A stretch of DNA of 7,807 nucleotides from a bacterium (GCA_020050895.1 JAGVJW010000164.1:1-7807); one strand, 5' to 3'. Shown: positions 1 to 6,133, counted from the stretch's first letter. The notes: generated from the letters alone by a model not told the origin. Made by a program: numbers and translations.

Positions 1-541
1 TAATGGTGCATAGTCGCGTGGTAAACGATGATGGTACTGTTGAAATACTATCCCATGATGACCCCGCATCGTTGCTCTTGTAAATAGAGTTATATGATGA
101 GCCTCGAGCAGCATACATGATGGCAGGCGAACGTGGATCTTCGATGATTGCATCGGAGATAAACCACTGCCGAACCGGATTTGGATCGCGTTCTACGTAT
201 TCCCATGTTGTGCCCCCGTCGAGAGAACGCTTTATCCCATTAAATAAGAAACCGCCAACAAAAATTGTTCCTGTATCCCGACTGCTCACCACAAGTGAAG
301 TTATTGCGTTGTCGACGCCAACGGTCCCAACAGCTACCAGCTCCCAAGACGAACCGCCATCGTTGGATCGGAATATTTGGTTGGATCGGTAGCCAACATA
401 GATCTTCTGAGGGTTCAGCCTGTTAATCTGGACGTTGTACGACGTAAAGGGCAGGAGAAGCTTCCAACCTTGACCCACTGCGCTAGAACACCAGACTAAC
501 AATACTGCAACGACGGGAATGATTTTCGCAAAAGAATTCAT
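1..541 (-). CDS. Secreted Asp-box (BNR) beta-propeller protein, 3' part cut by window edge
   Basis: The frame is open from an ATG at 541-539 to the left edge, giving 180 codons without a stop. Residues 1-23 form a signal peptide: K6, a hydrophobic stretch at 7-17, and likely cleavage AVG/Q at 23-24. Cys18 lacks a proper lipobox, so a lipoprotein is unlikely. Three Asp-boxes (S-x-D-x-G-x-[ST]-W) lie at residues 59-66 (SNDGGSSW), 106-113 (SLDGGTTW) and 156-163 (SNDAGSSW). In the sialidase/Vps10/photosystem-stability-factor fold these mark propeller blade turns; they do not imply sialidase activity. The box spacing of 47 and 50 residues and the block GG-F-x-GI-x-RS-x-DGG match the upstream neighbour, so the two are paralogues. 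The start overlaps the neighbour's stop by one base (TGATG), indicating one operon and translational coupling. The C-terminus, where a sorting domain would be expected, lies outside the window. Exact function unknown. Confidence 0.88.
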   Translation of the reverse strand, partial: MNSFAKIIPVVAVLLVWCSSAVGQGWKLLLPFTSYNVQINRLNPQKIYVGYRSNQIFRSNDGGSSWELVAVGTVGVDNAITSLVVSSRDTGTIFVGGFLFNGIKRSLDGGTTWEYVERDPNPVRQWFISDAIIEDPRSPAIMYAARGSSYNSIYKSNDAGSSWDSISTVPSSFTTRLCTI

Positions 542-1911
542 CAATTTGGTTTGATTAGAAGATCAGATACCGATCCATGCGGTGAAATAACCTGAATAAT
601 GTAGAGTGACGGAGCAAAAAATGGAAATGGAATTGTATACGCTCGAGAATCGCCGTTTAGAACTCCATTTGTAATGGTCTTACCTTCGAGTCCGATAATT
701 CTGTACTCGCTTACACCTGGTGGAGATTCAAAGTTTAGATAAATATAGTTAGCATCAATGTGCGCAGTCATGTTTAGTGAATTCGAATACGAGATGCCGT
801 CAGATACGCCGGTTATCCTGTCCGAAATAAACAACCCGCCAGTGGAGGCCATAACCAGAAAAGGGAAGCCCGAACGGTACGTTACTGCAAAACCCCACAC
901 GTTCGACCCCACATCTCCAATTTCGTTTTCCGTCCACGGAACATCGCTCAGGTCTTCGACGGACGAATCGGCAATCCTGACGCGAAGGGCGATTGAATCG
1001 CCATTGATGTAGCCAGAGTCTGTAGGATAATCAACTTGATTCCCGCCGATATATAATTCGTCACCGCTTGGCGTGGCATTGATCATTAAGGCGTACAGCG
1101 ATGTATCCTGAAACCGAATGCGCTGCCATGATTGACCATAGTCTGTAGACTTGTGCAAGCCACCATTGACTGGATTCTGGCGCAGGCTATAGCCGGCAGT
1201 CATATATACGGTGCCGGGTACTGATGGACTCCAAGCAAAGTTTGCTATATCCATATCGGGTTGTACACCGGGAACCTGGGAACTAAGATTCCACGTTATT
1301 CCGCCATCGCTCGACCGATACACAAAAGCCCGGCGTCCGCCTGCAACAAGGACGTTGGCGCTGTCCGGGCTTACGCTAATTGCCCTTATCCTGTCTATTC
1401 CCGTCAATCCAGGAATAGCACCCACCGAATCCCAGGTTTCACCTGCATCCAGAGAGCGATACACGGTTCCGTTATTGAACCTGACGGCATACATAGTATC
1501 CGGATTCTGGGGATTAAACGCCATGGCACTGCTCCCCGGAAACTCTATCAACGAACCATCGCTCGATGTGAGAACTCTATTCCACGTTTCGCCACCATCG
1601 GTACTCCTGTCAATACCATCGAATGCATTTCCCCCGGCATACAAGTAGCTGCCGCGTCTGGGGTGAACCTTGAACAGCAGTATCTCCGATGCTCCGCCGC
1701 CGTTGCCAATTAATCGCTCCTCCCATGTTAGTCCGGCATCGGAGGAAATCAGGAACGTGCGGGAAACATTTCCTGCATATAAAATGGACGGATTCTCGGG
1801 GTTGGCTGCTACTGAGTACAGCGATCTGTTCGGAATTGATACTGTCCAAACTTGTGCGAAACAGAACGTGTTTGCTATCAGCAACAGCGCTGCTACAAAT
1901 GAGGTATACAT
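541..1911 (-). CDS. Secreted Asp-box (BNR) beta-propeller protein with T9SS-like C-terminal domain
   Basis: 456 aa from the ATG at 1911. A longer frame from TTG at 1953 exists, but it would put the start inside the terminator hairpin of the upstream gene, and its 14 extra residues spoil an otherwise ideal signal peptide (residues 1-19, CFA/Q cleavage). Five Asp-boxes lie at residues 56-63 (SSDAGLTW), 103-110 (STDGGETW), 153-160 (SLDAGETW), 200-207 (SSDGGITW) and 255-262 (STDYGQSW), the expected turns of a repeated-blade propeller. Residues ~390-456 resemble a divergent T9SS type A sorting domain (YRIIGLEGKTITNGVL, then SLYIIQVIS, ending LLIKPN) but lack the usual PNP motif. Inferred to be exported across both membranes and displayed or released. 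No catalytic sialidase Arg triad was identified, so the enzymatic role is unknown. It is the paralogue of, and coupled to, the gene at 541-1. No Shine-Dalgarno is visible; a U-tract precedes the start. Confidence 0.88.
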   Translation of the reverse strand: MYTSFVAALLLIANTFCFAQVWTVSIPNRSLYSVAANPENPSILYAGNVSRTFLISSDAGLTWEERLIGNGGGASEILLFKVHPRRGSYLYAGGNAFDGIDRSTDGGETWNRVLTSSDGSLIEFPGSSAMAFNPQNPDTMYAVRFNNGTVYRSLDAGETWDSVGAIPGLTGIDRIRAISVSPDSANVLVAGGRRAFVYRSSDGGITWNLSSQVPGVQPDMDIANFAWSPSVPGTVYMTAGYSLRQNPVNGGLHKSTDYGQSWQRIRFQDTSLYALMINATPSGDELYIGGNQVDYPTDSGYINGDSIALRVRIADSSVEDLSDVPWTENEIGDVGSNVWGFAVTYRSGFPFLVMASTGGLFISDRITGVSDGISYSNSLNMTAHIDANYIYLNFESPPGVSEYRIIGLEGKTITNGVLNGDSRAYTIPFPFFAPSLYIIQVISPHGSVSDLLIKPN

Positions 1912-1921
1912 GACTGCACTC

Positions 1922-1951
1922 AAAAAAAAAGGGGCAACAGAACGTTGCCCC
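1922..1951 (-). terminator. Strong rho-independent terminator of the 681-aa gene
   Basis: On the minus strand a perfect 8-bp stem GGGGCAAC/GTTGCCCC (1951-1944 and 1938-1931) with a 5-nt loop is followed by an unbroken run of nine T (1930-1922). It begins 21 nt after the stop codon of the 681-aa gene and ends 10 nt before the ATG of the next gene, so it also separates the two transcription units or attenuates read-through into the propeller pair. Confidence 0.92.
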
Positions 1952-1981
1952 AAATATGCAGCCTTACTGAGTCACTTCAAA
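1951..1981 (-). promoter_or_regulatory. Candidate Bacteroidota-type promoter for the propeller pair, overlapping the terminator stem
   Basis: On the minus strand TTTG (1981-1978) is separated by 19 nt from CATATTTG (1958-1951), which matches the Bacteroidota -33 TTTG / -7 TAnnTTTG layout with one mismatch. The start site would fall near 1945, inside the terminator hairpin. RNA from this promoter would then lack the 5' arm of the stem and could not form the terminator, whereas RNA from upstream could. Motif match only; no experimental support. Confidence 0.3.
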
Positions 1982-4017
1982 ACCGACAATTGATGTGCGT
2001 TCTGAGCGCCATCAACATTCAGGACGATGTAATATGAACCACTAGCCAGGTCGGCAGTCAGCACATTCATACTGTGAAGTCCCAAATTCAACCAACCATT
2101 GTAAACTTTCTTAACAACATTTCCGGTAACTGAAAAAATATCAATCGAAACGTTGCCCGGTTTGTCCATGGAAAACGAAACTTCAGCATTCTCTGAAGCC
2201 GGATTCGGTCTAACATCACTGATGCGGAATTCGGCATTAATATCTTCGGGCTCAACAGAGTTCACATTGAGAACATCGAGTATAGCCGTATTAATCCCAT
2301 TGGGGGTAATACGATCAACACTTGCACTCAGTAAAATGTCGGGCATGCTTTGAATAACACTGTACCAACTGTATTGAGGGTTAACTTCTGTCTTAAGAAT
2401 GGTCTTATTGGTCAGGAAGGGTACGTTTTCAAGGTCAGGTATTACGCTGGGAATCTTTGTACCGTGATCATAGTTATCATCGTTCGTGATATTTATCGGA
2501 GTCTTCCAATTAGCACTGGTAACAGACCGATAGGAGACATACACATCCGTCGCGTCAAGGCTGTCGAGTTCGAACGTAACGTATGAACCGTCCTGGTTGT
2601 AGTAAACAGTCATGGGAGGCGTGAATTTTACGACCCTGTCGGGGTTGACATCTACCCATTTGAGCAAAATGTTCTGCCCATCGGCAGTAATTGAGGCGTC
2701 AATCTCATGTCCCATTGGATTAACCATATACTCTGGCCACCAAACATTAGTTGGTGAGGTTAGGGCACGCCGAAATACCGGTGGCGTTGTTCCCTTTAAT
2801 TCAGCAACTCTAACAAGAGTCCATATTCCATTGTCGAACGACGCCTCCACCAGATCCAGGTTAAGAATAATATTCTGATCATTGGGATCGGTTTGATATA
2901 CTCTGAAGAAATATGAAAACTTCCCGGTACCTGTTACAACAAATGCATTCTGTTGGTATGGACCAAATACACTGATATTGTCCCACCCATATTGAGATGA
3001 ATAGTCATTGTACGCCGCCACAGGCATACGATTGAAGGCAGTCCAGTCAATACCCTGGTTATCACTAATACTAACAGCCGGTACACGAATGTTTGGATCA
3101 TCAGCAAAAATATTGTTCACAACAACATAAGCGCTGCCCTCTGAATCAACGGCTATTTGTGGCTTGCTATTGTATGTTTGTTCTGCTGAAGGTGCTGCTG
3201 AAAACTGACTGACATCCCATGCCGTTGGTGATGCTTCAATGGGGAAACTTTCCAACAAATAATCAAAGCTCCAAGCACCGTACGTACCGTATTGCGAACC
3301 AGAATTTTTTACCGGATCCAGCAAGCCTGCCATGTAAGCAGTGGGGTTATCACCGCTAAACCCGGCGAGGTCACCGGTAGTCCACAGAAAGTTGCCAGGC
3401 GCCCCCTCCACATTATCCATGTCGTATTGGAACGGCGCACCGCTACCTTTGAAAACTGCAAGCTGACCAGATTGCTCGAAGTTTTGATTGGACGCATTAA
3501 AAACATATTTAGATGCAAATGCAAACCAATTCAACTCGCTTGGATCGGTTACCTGGTTTCCGGGATTTGAAACCGTTAGGGACTGTATTAGAAAAAGTGT
3601 GGCATCTCTGTTAGCGATTTCTGTGCCTGGACTAAAATTGAGGCCTCGATTGCCGGACATCATCAGAGTGAGTCTTCCACCCGTGATATTCCCTGACGCC
3701 TGTTCTATAATTGGTTCCGGTTTCAGGAGGAACACCTTGTCTGTGCCAGGTTCATACACAAAGGGCGACTGATCGTTGAAGAATTCGAAAAACCCTCCAA
3801 ATGAGGTCCAAAACTGAAACCTATAGTTGAGGGCCTGGACTGAAGGCACATTTCCCTTATCCGAAAGGAAGGGCGTGGTGGTCTGCAAGGTGGGGAATGA
3901 AATTGCTGTTTCCGGCATCAGCCGGTAATCAACGTTCTTGTTCGTCAACACTTGAGCCGACATTGTTCCAACAGAGAAAAGGGCAATGCATACCCACAGA
4001 TGTAGCGATAGGTTCAT
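1972..4017 (-). CDS. Large secreted protein with C-terminal T9SS type A sorting domain
   Basis: 681 aa from the ATG at 4017. A frame open 25 codons further upstream (to 4092) is rejected: the 4017 start has GGAG 7 nt upstream and begins directly with a signal peptide (residues 1-21, hydrophobic 5-17, MSA/Q cleavage). The last ~83 residues (599-681) are a typical T9SS type A sorting domain: VRPNPASENAEVSFSM, then IDIFSVTGNVV, then ASGSYYIVL, ending in a Lys. The ~575-residue central region is not a family I can name. It has one sialidase-like turn (SISDNQGIDWT) and a segment IAVDSEGSAYVV typical of beta-propeller blades, so a propeller-rich extracellular domain is a reasonable inference, not a certainty. 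The gene is transcribed divergently from mrp and ends at the terminator 1922-1951. Nothing suggests truncation or frameshift. Confidence 0.88.
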   Translation of the reverse strand: MNLSLHLWVCIALFSVGTMSAQVLTNKNVDYRLMPETAISFPTLQTTTPFLSDKGNVPSVQALNYRFQFWTSFGGFFEFFNDQSPFVYEPGTDKVFLLKPEPIIEQASGNITGGRLTLMMSGNRGLNFSPGTEIANRDATLFLIQSLTVSNPGNQVTDPSELNWFAFASKYVFNASNQNFEQSGQLAVFKGSGAPFQYDMDNVEGAPGNFLWTTGDLAGFSGDNPTAYMAGLLDPVKNSGSQYGTYGAWSFDYLLESFPIEASPTAWDVSQFSAAPSAEQTYNSKPQIAVDSEGSAYVVVNNIFADDPNIRVPAVSISDNQGIDWTAFNRMPVAAYNDYSSQYGWDNISVFGPYQQNAFVVTGTGKFSYFFRVYQTDPNDQNIILNLDLVEASFDNGIWTLVRVAELKGTTPPVFRRALTSPTNVWWPEYMVNPMGHEIDASITADGQNILLKWVDVNPDRVVKFTPPMTVYYNQDGSYVTFELDSLDATDVYVSYRSVTSANWKTPINITNDDNYDHGTKIPSVIPDLENVPFLTNKTILKTEVNPQYSWYSVIQSMPDILLSASVDRITPNGINTAILDVLNVNSVEPEDINAEFRISDVRPNPASENAEVSFSMDKPGNVSIDIFSVTGNVVKKVYNGWLNLGLHSMNVLTADLASGSYYIVLNVDGAQNAHQLSVLK

Positions 4018-4024
4018 CGAGTGA

Positions 4025-4028
4025 CTCC
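4025..4028 (-). promoter_or_regulatory. Shine-Dalgarno-like GGAG that supports the 4017 start
   Basis: GGAG on the minus strand lies 7 nt before the ATG at 4017. It favours this start over the longer frame from 4092, in agreement with the signal peptide that begins here. Most other genes in the window lack such a site. Confidence 0.45.
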
Positions 4029-4089
4029 GCTTGTTCGTAAATGTAGTGTTATGTGTGTCTTGGTAAATGGTTCCCATTTCAACGGACTG

Positions 4090-4097
4090 CAAATGTA
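4090..4097 (-). promoter_or_regulatory. -7 box (TAnnTTTG) of the 681-aa gene promoter
   Basis: TACATTTG on the minus strand matches the Bacteroidota sigma-A -7 consensus TAnnTTTG exactly. It would start a transcript near 4084 with a leader of about 67 nt. No good -33 TTTG is present at the right distance, so the promoter may be weak or activator-dependent. Confidence 0.38.
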
Positions 4098-4128
4098 CGA
4101 TCGAATGATGTACTGTAATAGCGGTCCG

Positions 4129-4136
4129 TAAATTTG
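4129..4136 (+). promoter_or_regulatory. mrp: -7 box (TAnnTTTG) of the mrp promoter
   Basis: TAAATTTG on the plus strand matches TAnnTTTG exactly. The predicted start site near 4142 leaves a leader of about 71 nt before the ATG at 4213. The -33 region is poor. It faces away from the minus-strand box at 4097-4090, with 31 bp between them, which is the expected geometry for a divergent promoter pair. Confidence 0.38.
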
Positions 4137-4212
4137 GTAAAGTTTAGTTTTGTTCCACCTGTGTGTGACCCTTACTCGCAAGAGTTGTTACCAGCCCCTT
4201 ACCATAAATACC

Positions 4213-5298
4213 ATGACATCAGCAGATATTCTGGCATGTTTAGCAAATGTAATCGACACGGATTTTCAACGTTCTCTCGCCGAAACAGGTGCACTCCACG
4301 ACGTTCGGGTTGACGGCAACAGTGTTCAGGTGTTTCTCGAGCTTGTACAGCCTATTCATTGGGTAGCGAGGGAAATTAATTCTGCATGTTCTGCTGCGAT
4401 TGCACAACGCTATCCACAGGCAGAAGTTGAAATTTTTGTGAGAGAACGGGGCTTGCCAGACGCAGTCCGTAGTAAATCACTTGCAGGTGTGAGAAATCTG
4501 ATCGCCGTTGCTTCCGGCAAGGGTGGTGTCGGCAAATCCTCGGTAGCGGCAAACCTAGCAATCGTAATGGCTCAAAAGGGTGCATCTGTTGGACTGCTCG
4601 ATGCAGACATCTATGGTCCGTCGCAACCAACGATGTATGGTATGGCTGGCGAGGGAATGAAAGCTGAAAAAACAGAGGATGGGAAAATCATTGGATATCC
4701 GAACGAAAAGTATGGTGTGAAAATCGCATCAATCGGGTTTGTGATGCAACGAGATCAGGCTGCAATACTCAGAGGACCGATGCTCGCAGGGTACTTCACA
4801 ACACTTGTAGATCAGATGCAGTGGGGCGATCTTGATTTTCTTGTTTTTGATCTGCCGCCAGGAACTGGCGACATTCAGCTTACTCTTACGCAAAAAATTC
4901 CGCTTACCGGCGCTGTAGTTGTAACTACACCACAGGAAATCGCATTGGCCGACGTTCGCAGATCAATCCAGATGTTTCGGAAAGTGAATGTTGAAGTACT
5001 CGGTGTTGTAGAAAACATGAGCTTCTTCGTGCCGCCCGATAATTTGGACCGACGGTACTACATTTTTGGAAGGGGTGGCGGAACTGCTGTCGCCAAGGAA
5101 TTCGATGTACCGTTCCTCGGCGAGATACCAATCGACGCGAGTGTTCGTGAAGGGTCTGACAACGGCTTCCCCGTCGCTCTCAACCCCGATGCAGGAGCCG
5201 TGTACGATGCGTTTCAATCTGTTGCTTCGAATATCGTCAGCCAAGTTCGAAAGCGCAATGCAGCTCATACTTCAAGTCCGGTTACCATAACAATCTAA
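4213..5298 (+). CDS. mrp: Mrp/NBP35 (ApbC) family iron-sulfur cluster carrier ATPase
   Basis: 361 aa, the usual length of the family. Residues 1-80 form an N-terminal DUF59/MIP18-like domain (ILACLANVIDTDFQRSL, VRVDGNSVQVFLELV). From ~92 a ParA/MinD-type P-loop domain follows: deviant Walker A GKGGVGKSS at 102-110 with the signature Lys103, switch segment DADIYGPSQP at 130-139, Walker B-like FLVFDLPPGTGD at 209-220, and ENMSFF at 267-272. The family binds and transfers [4Fe-4S] clusters in the cytosol as a dimer. Here the CxxC that in many homologues follows ENMS is replaced by PPDNLDRRYY, so the cluster-ligand Cys pair is absent; the only Cys are at 9 and 59. The ATG at 4213 is chosen over an in-frame TTG at 4150, which would add 21 unconserved residues. 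The gene is followed after 99 bp by the nifU-domain gene, a functional pairing. No Shine-Dalgarno is evident. Confidence 0.95.
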   Translation: MTSADILACLANVIDTDFQRSLAETGALHDVRVDGNSVQVFLELVQPIHWVAREINSACSAAIAQRYPQAEVEIFVRERGLPDAVRSKSLAGVRNLIAVASGKGGVGKSSVAANLAIVMAQKGASVGLLDADIYGPSQPTMYGMAGEGMKAEKTEDGKIIGYPNEKYGVKIASIGFVMQRDQAAILRGPMLAGYFTTLVDQMQWGDLDFLVFDLPPGTGDIQLTLTQKIPLTGAVVVTTPQEIALADVRRSIQMFRKVNVEVLGVVENMSFFVPPDNLDRRYYIFGRGGGTAVAKEFDVPFLGEIPIDASVREGSDNGFPVALNPDAGAVYDAFQSVASNIVSQVRKRNAAHTSSPVTITI

Positions 5299-5358
5299 CA
5301 ACGTAAAATTGTTTAGGGTTTGCATTCCAACAATACATTACACAGGTACCTTGTGCAC

Positions 5359-5390
5359 CGAATGGACCCTTGATGAATAGCGAATGGACC
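5359..5390 (+). repeat. Pair of 10-bp direct repeats CGAATGGACC upstream of the nifU-domain gene
   Basis: CGAATGGACC occurs at 5359-5368 and again at 5381-5390, 22 bp start to start, about two helical turns. Each copy carries an ATG that opens a mini-ORF (see findings). The pair could be a regulator binding site or chance; nothing else in the window contains it. Confidence 0.6.
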
Positions 5391-5397
5391 ATATAAA

Positions 5398-5631
5398 GTG
5401 AATATTGAGGATCGAATTCTACAGGTTCTTAATGATGTAAGACCTTACTTGCAAATCGACAAAGGCGATGTGGTATTTGTGCGTTACGAAGCGGCGACAG
5501 GTATTGTCGAGCTCAGGTTCACTGGCACATGCAAGGATTGTGCAATGCTACCAATGACTATGCGTGCGGGTATCGAACGCGCCCTACGCGCTGCCATACC
5601 GGAGGTGAAGAGAATTGAATCGGTAAAGTAA
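5398..5631 (+). CDS. NifU C-terminal domain (Nfu-type) iron-sulfur scaffold/carrier protein
   Basis: 77 aa, a stand-alone NifU C-terminal domain. The N-terminal helix ILQVLNDVRPYLQIDKGD is the family signature (usually LQ-x-DGGD; here DKGD). The cluster-binding CxxC is present as C45-K-D-C48 in GTCKDCAMLPMTM, followed by the helix RAGIERALRAAIPEV. Proteins of this family bind a [4Fe-4S] cluster at a dimer interface through these cysteines and hand it to apo-proteins in the cytosol. GTG at 5398 is the only sensible start: the only in-frame ATG upstream (5362) hits a stop after three codons. No Shine-Dalgarno is seen. Mini-ORFs end at or next to the start, so coupling is possible. It lies 99 bp after mrp on the same strand with no terminator visible between, so co-transcription is likely. 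It could support a CxxC-less Mrp by supplying the cysteines. Confidence 0.92.
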   Translation: MNIEDRILQVLNDVRPYLQIDKGDVVFVRYEAATGIVELRFTGTCKDCAMLPMTMRAGIERALRAAIPEVKRIESVK

Positions 5632-5648
5632 TTCCCCAATCGAGGGAA
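5632..5648 (+). other. Small hairpin directly after the nifU-domain stop
   Basis: TTCCC (5632-5636) and GGGAA (5644-5648) form a 5-bp stem with a 7-nt loop starting at the first base after the stop codon. There is no T-run, so it is not a classical intrinsic terminator. The 3' arm runs into the first unit of the tandem array. Confidence 0.3.
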
Positions 5649-5778
5649 GTTGCCGGGAGGCATATGCTGCCGGGGAAGATGCCGGGAGACATATGCTGCC
5701 GGGGAAGATGCCGGGAGACATATGCTGCCGGGGAAGTTGCCGGGAGGCATATGCTGCCGGGGAAGATGCCGGGGAAGC
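5646..5778. repeat. 29-bp tandem repeat array, four full units plus a shortened unit
   Basis: Units start at 5646, 5675, 5704 and 5733, with a shortened unit at 5762. Units 1 and 4 are identical to each other, as are 2 and 3; the two types differ only at unit positions 5 (T or A) and 15 (G or A), giving an A-B-B-A order. Each unit is roughly an inverted repeat around CATATG, with GCCGGG at both ends of the core. The last unit reads GAAGATGCCGGG followed by GAAG, as if 17 bp had been lost by slippage between its two GCCGGG copies. The period is not a multiple of three and there are no spacers, so it is neither a coding repeat nor a CRISPR array. It is noncoding DNA between the nifU-domain stop and the tRNA genes. 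Confidence 0.95.
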
Positions 5779-5784
5779 TTTATC

Positions 5785-5885
5785 AATATTCTCTTAACCG
5801 TTTACACCTCAAAACATTGATAGCCTCAATTGCAGACGAATCTCAATCTGATGCTCTATCTACCAAATTGAGGTCTGAGAATATT
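5785..5885. repeat. Nested inverted repeats, possible structured RNA or small element remnant
   Basis: AATATTCTC (5785-5793) pairs perfectly with GAGAATATT (5877-5885). Inside it CCTCAATT (5824-5831) pairs perfectly with AATTGAGG (5866-5873). The two stems are properly nested, with only 3 nt between them on the 3' side and 30 nt on the 5' side. A short inner hairpin CAGA/TCTG (5833-5836 and 5847-5850) is also possible. I see no transposase and no clear target-site duplication next to the outer repeats. It matches no RNA family I recognise. Confidence 0.45.
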
Positions 5886-5898
5886 TCCCATTCATTCG

Positions 5899-5906
5899 TA
5901 TTTTTA
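5899..5906 (+). promoter_or_regulatory. Possible -7 box for the tRNA-Val/tRNA-Leu unit
   Basis: TATTTTTA differs from TAnnTTTG only at the last base and ends 7 nt before the mature tRNA-Val 5' end. No matching -33 element is visible, so this is a weak call based on position and composition. Confidence 0.22.
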
Positions 5907-5913
5907 AAGTCTT

Positions 5914-5988
5914 GGGCAGTTAGCTCAGCTGGTTCAGAGCACCTGCCTTACAAGCAGGGGGTCGGGGGTTCAAATCCCTCACTGCCCA
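5914..5988 (+). tRNA. tRNA-Val (anticodon TAC)
   Basis: A complete 75-nt cloverleaf. Acceptor GGGCAGT (5914-5920) pairs with ACTGCCC (5981-5987), with discriminator A5988. The D stem is GCTC/GAGC. The anticodon stem CCTGC/GCAGG encloses loop CTTACAA, giving anticodon TAC at 5949-5951, which reads GTA and other valine GTN codons. The variable loop is 5 nt, and the T arm is GGGGG-TTCAAAT-CCCTC with one G-U pair. The CCA end is not encoded (CCC follows A5988), so it must be added by CCA transferase. Only 8 bp separate it from tRNA-Leu, so the two are probably co-transcribed. Confidence 0.97.
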
Positions 5989-5996
5989 CCCCAGCA

Positions 5997-6082
5997 GCAA
6001 GAGTGGCGGAACTGGCAGACGCACCGGACTCAAAATCCGGCGGGCTTCAAAACCCGTGCGGGTTCGACTCCCGCCTCTTGCA
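5997..6082 (+). tRNA. tRNA-Leu (anticodon CAA)
   Basis: A complete 86-nt class II tRNA. Acceptor GCAAGAG (5997-6003) pairs with CTCTTGC (6075-6081), with discriminator A6082, as leucine tRNAs have. The anticodon stem CCGGA/TCCGG encloses loop CTCAAAA, giving anticodon CAA at 6031-6033, which reads TTG. The long variable arm (6041-6057) has a CGGG/CCCG stem, and the T arm is GCGGG-TTCGACT-CCCGC. CCA is not encoded. It follows tRNA-Val on the same strand. Confidence 0.97.
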
Positions 6083-6133
6083 CACCAATCCCACCAGCCG
6101 ATGTTCCGACGCTCATGCCTAAGAGCGCGGATG

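Noticed and set aside
1211..1713. Overlapping plus-strand ORFs of 145 and 150 codons
   Set aside because: They are opposite the Asp-box protein, whose signal peptide, repeated motifs and sorting domain make it clearly the real gene.
1912..1953. TTG start extending the 456-aa protein by 14 residues
   Set aside because: The start would lie in the terminator stem, and the extension disrupts the signal peptide that begins at ATG 1911.
4150..4212. TTG start extending Mrp by 21 residues
   Set aside because: The extension has no family similarity, and the predicted transcript start near 4142 would leave almost no leader.
5646..5778. CRISPR array
   Set aside because: The units abut with no unique spacers, and no cas gene is present.
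5484..5786. Minus-strand ORF with a repeated PPGNFP-like peptide
   Set aside because: The peptide repeat comes from the noncoding tandem array, and the rest lies antisense to the nifU-domain gene.
5664..6122. Plus-strand ORF of 152 codons across the tandem repeats and both tRNAs
   Set aside because: It reads through two tRNA genes and a 29-bp array whose period is not a multiple of three; no domain is recognisable.
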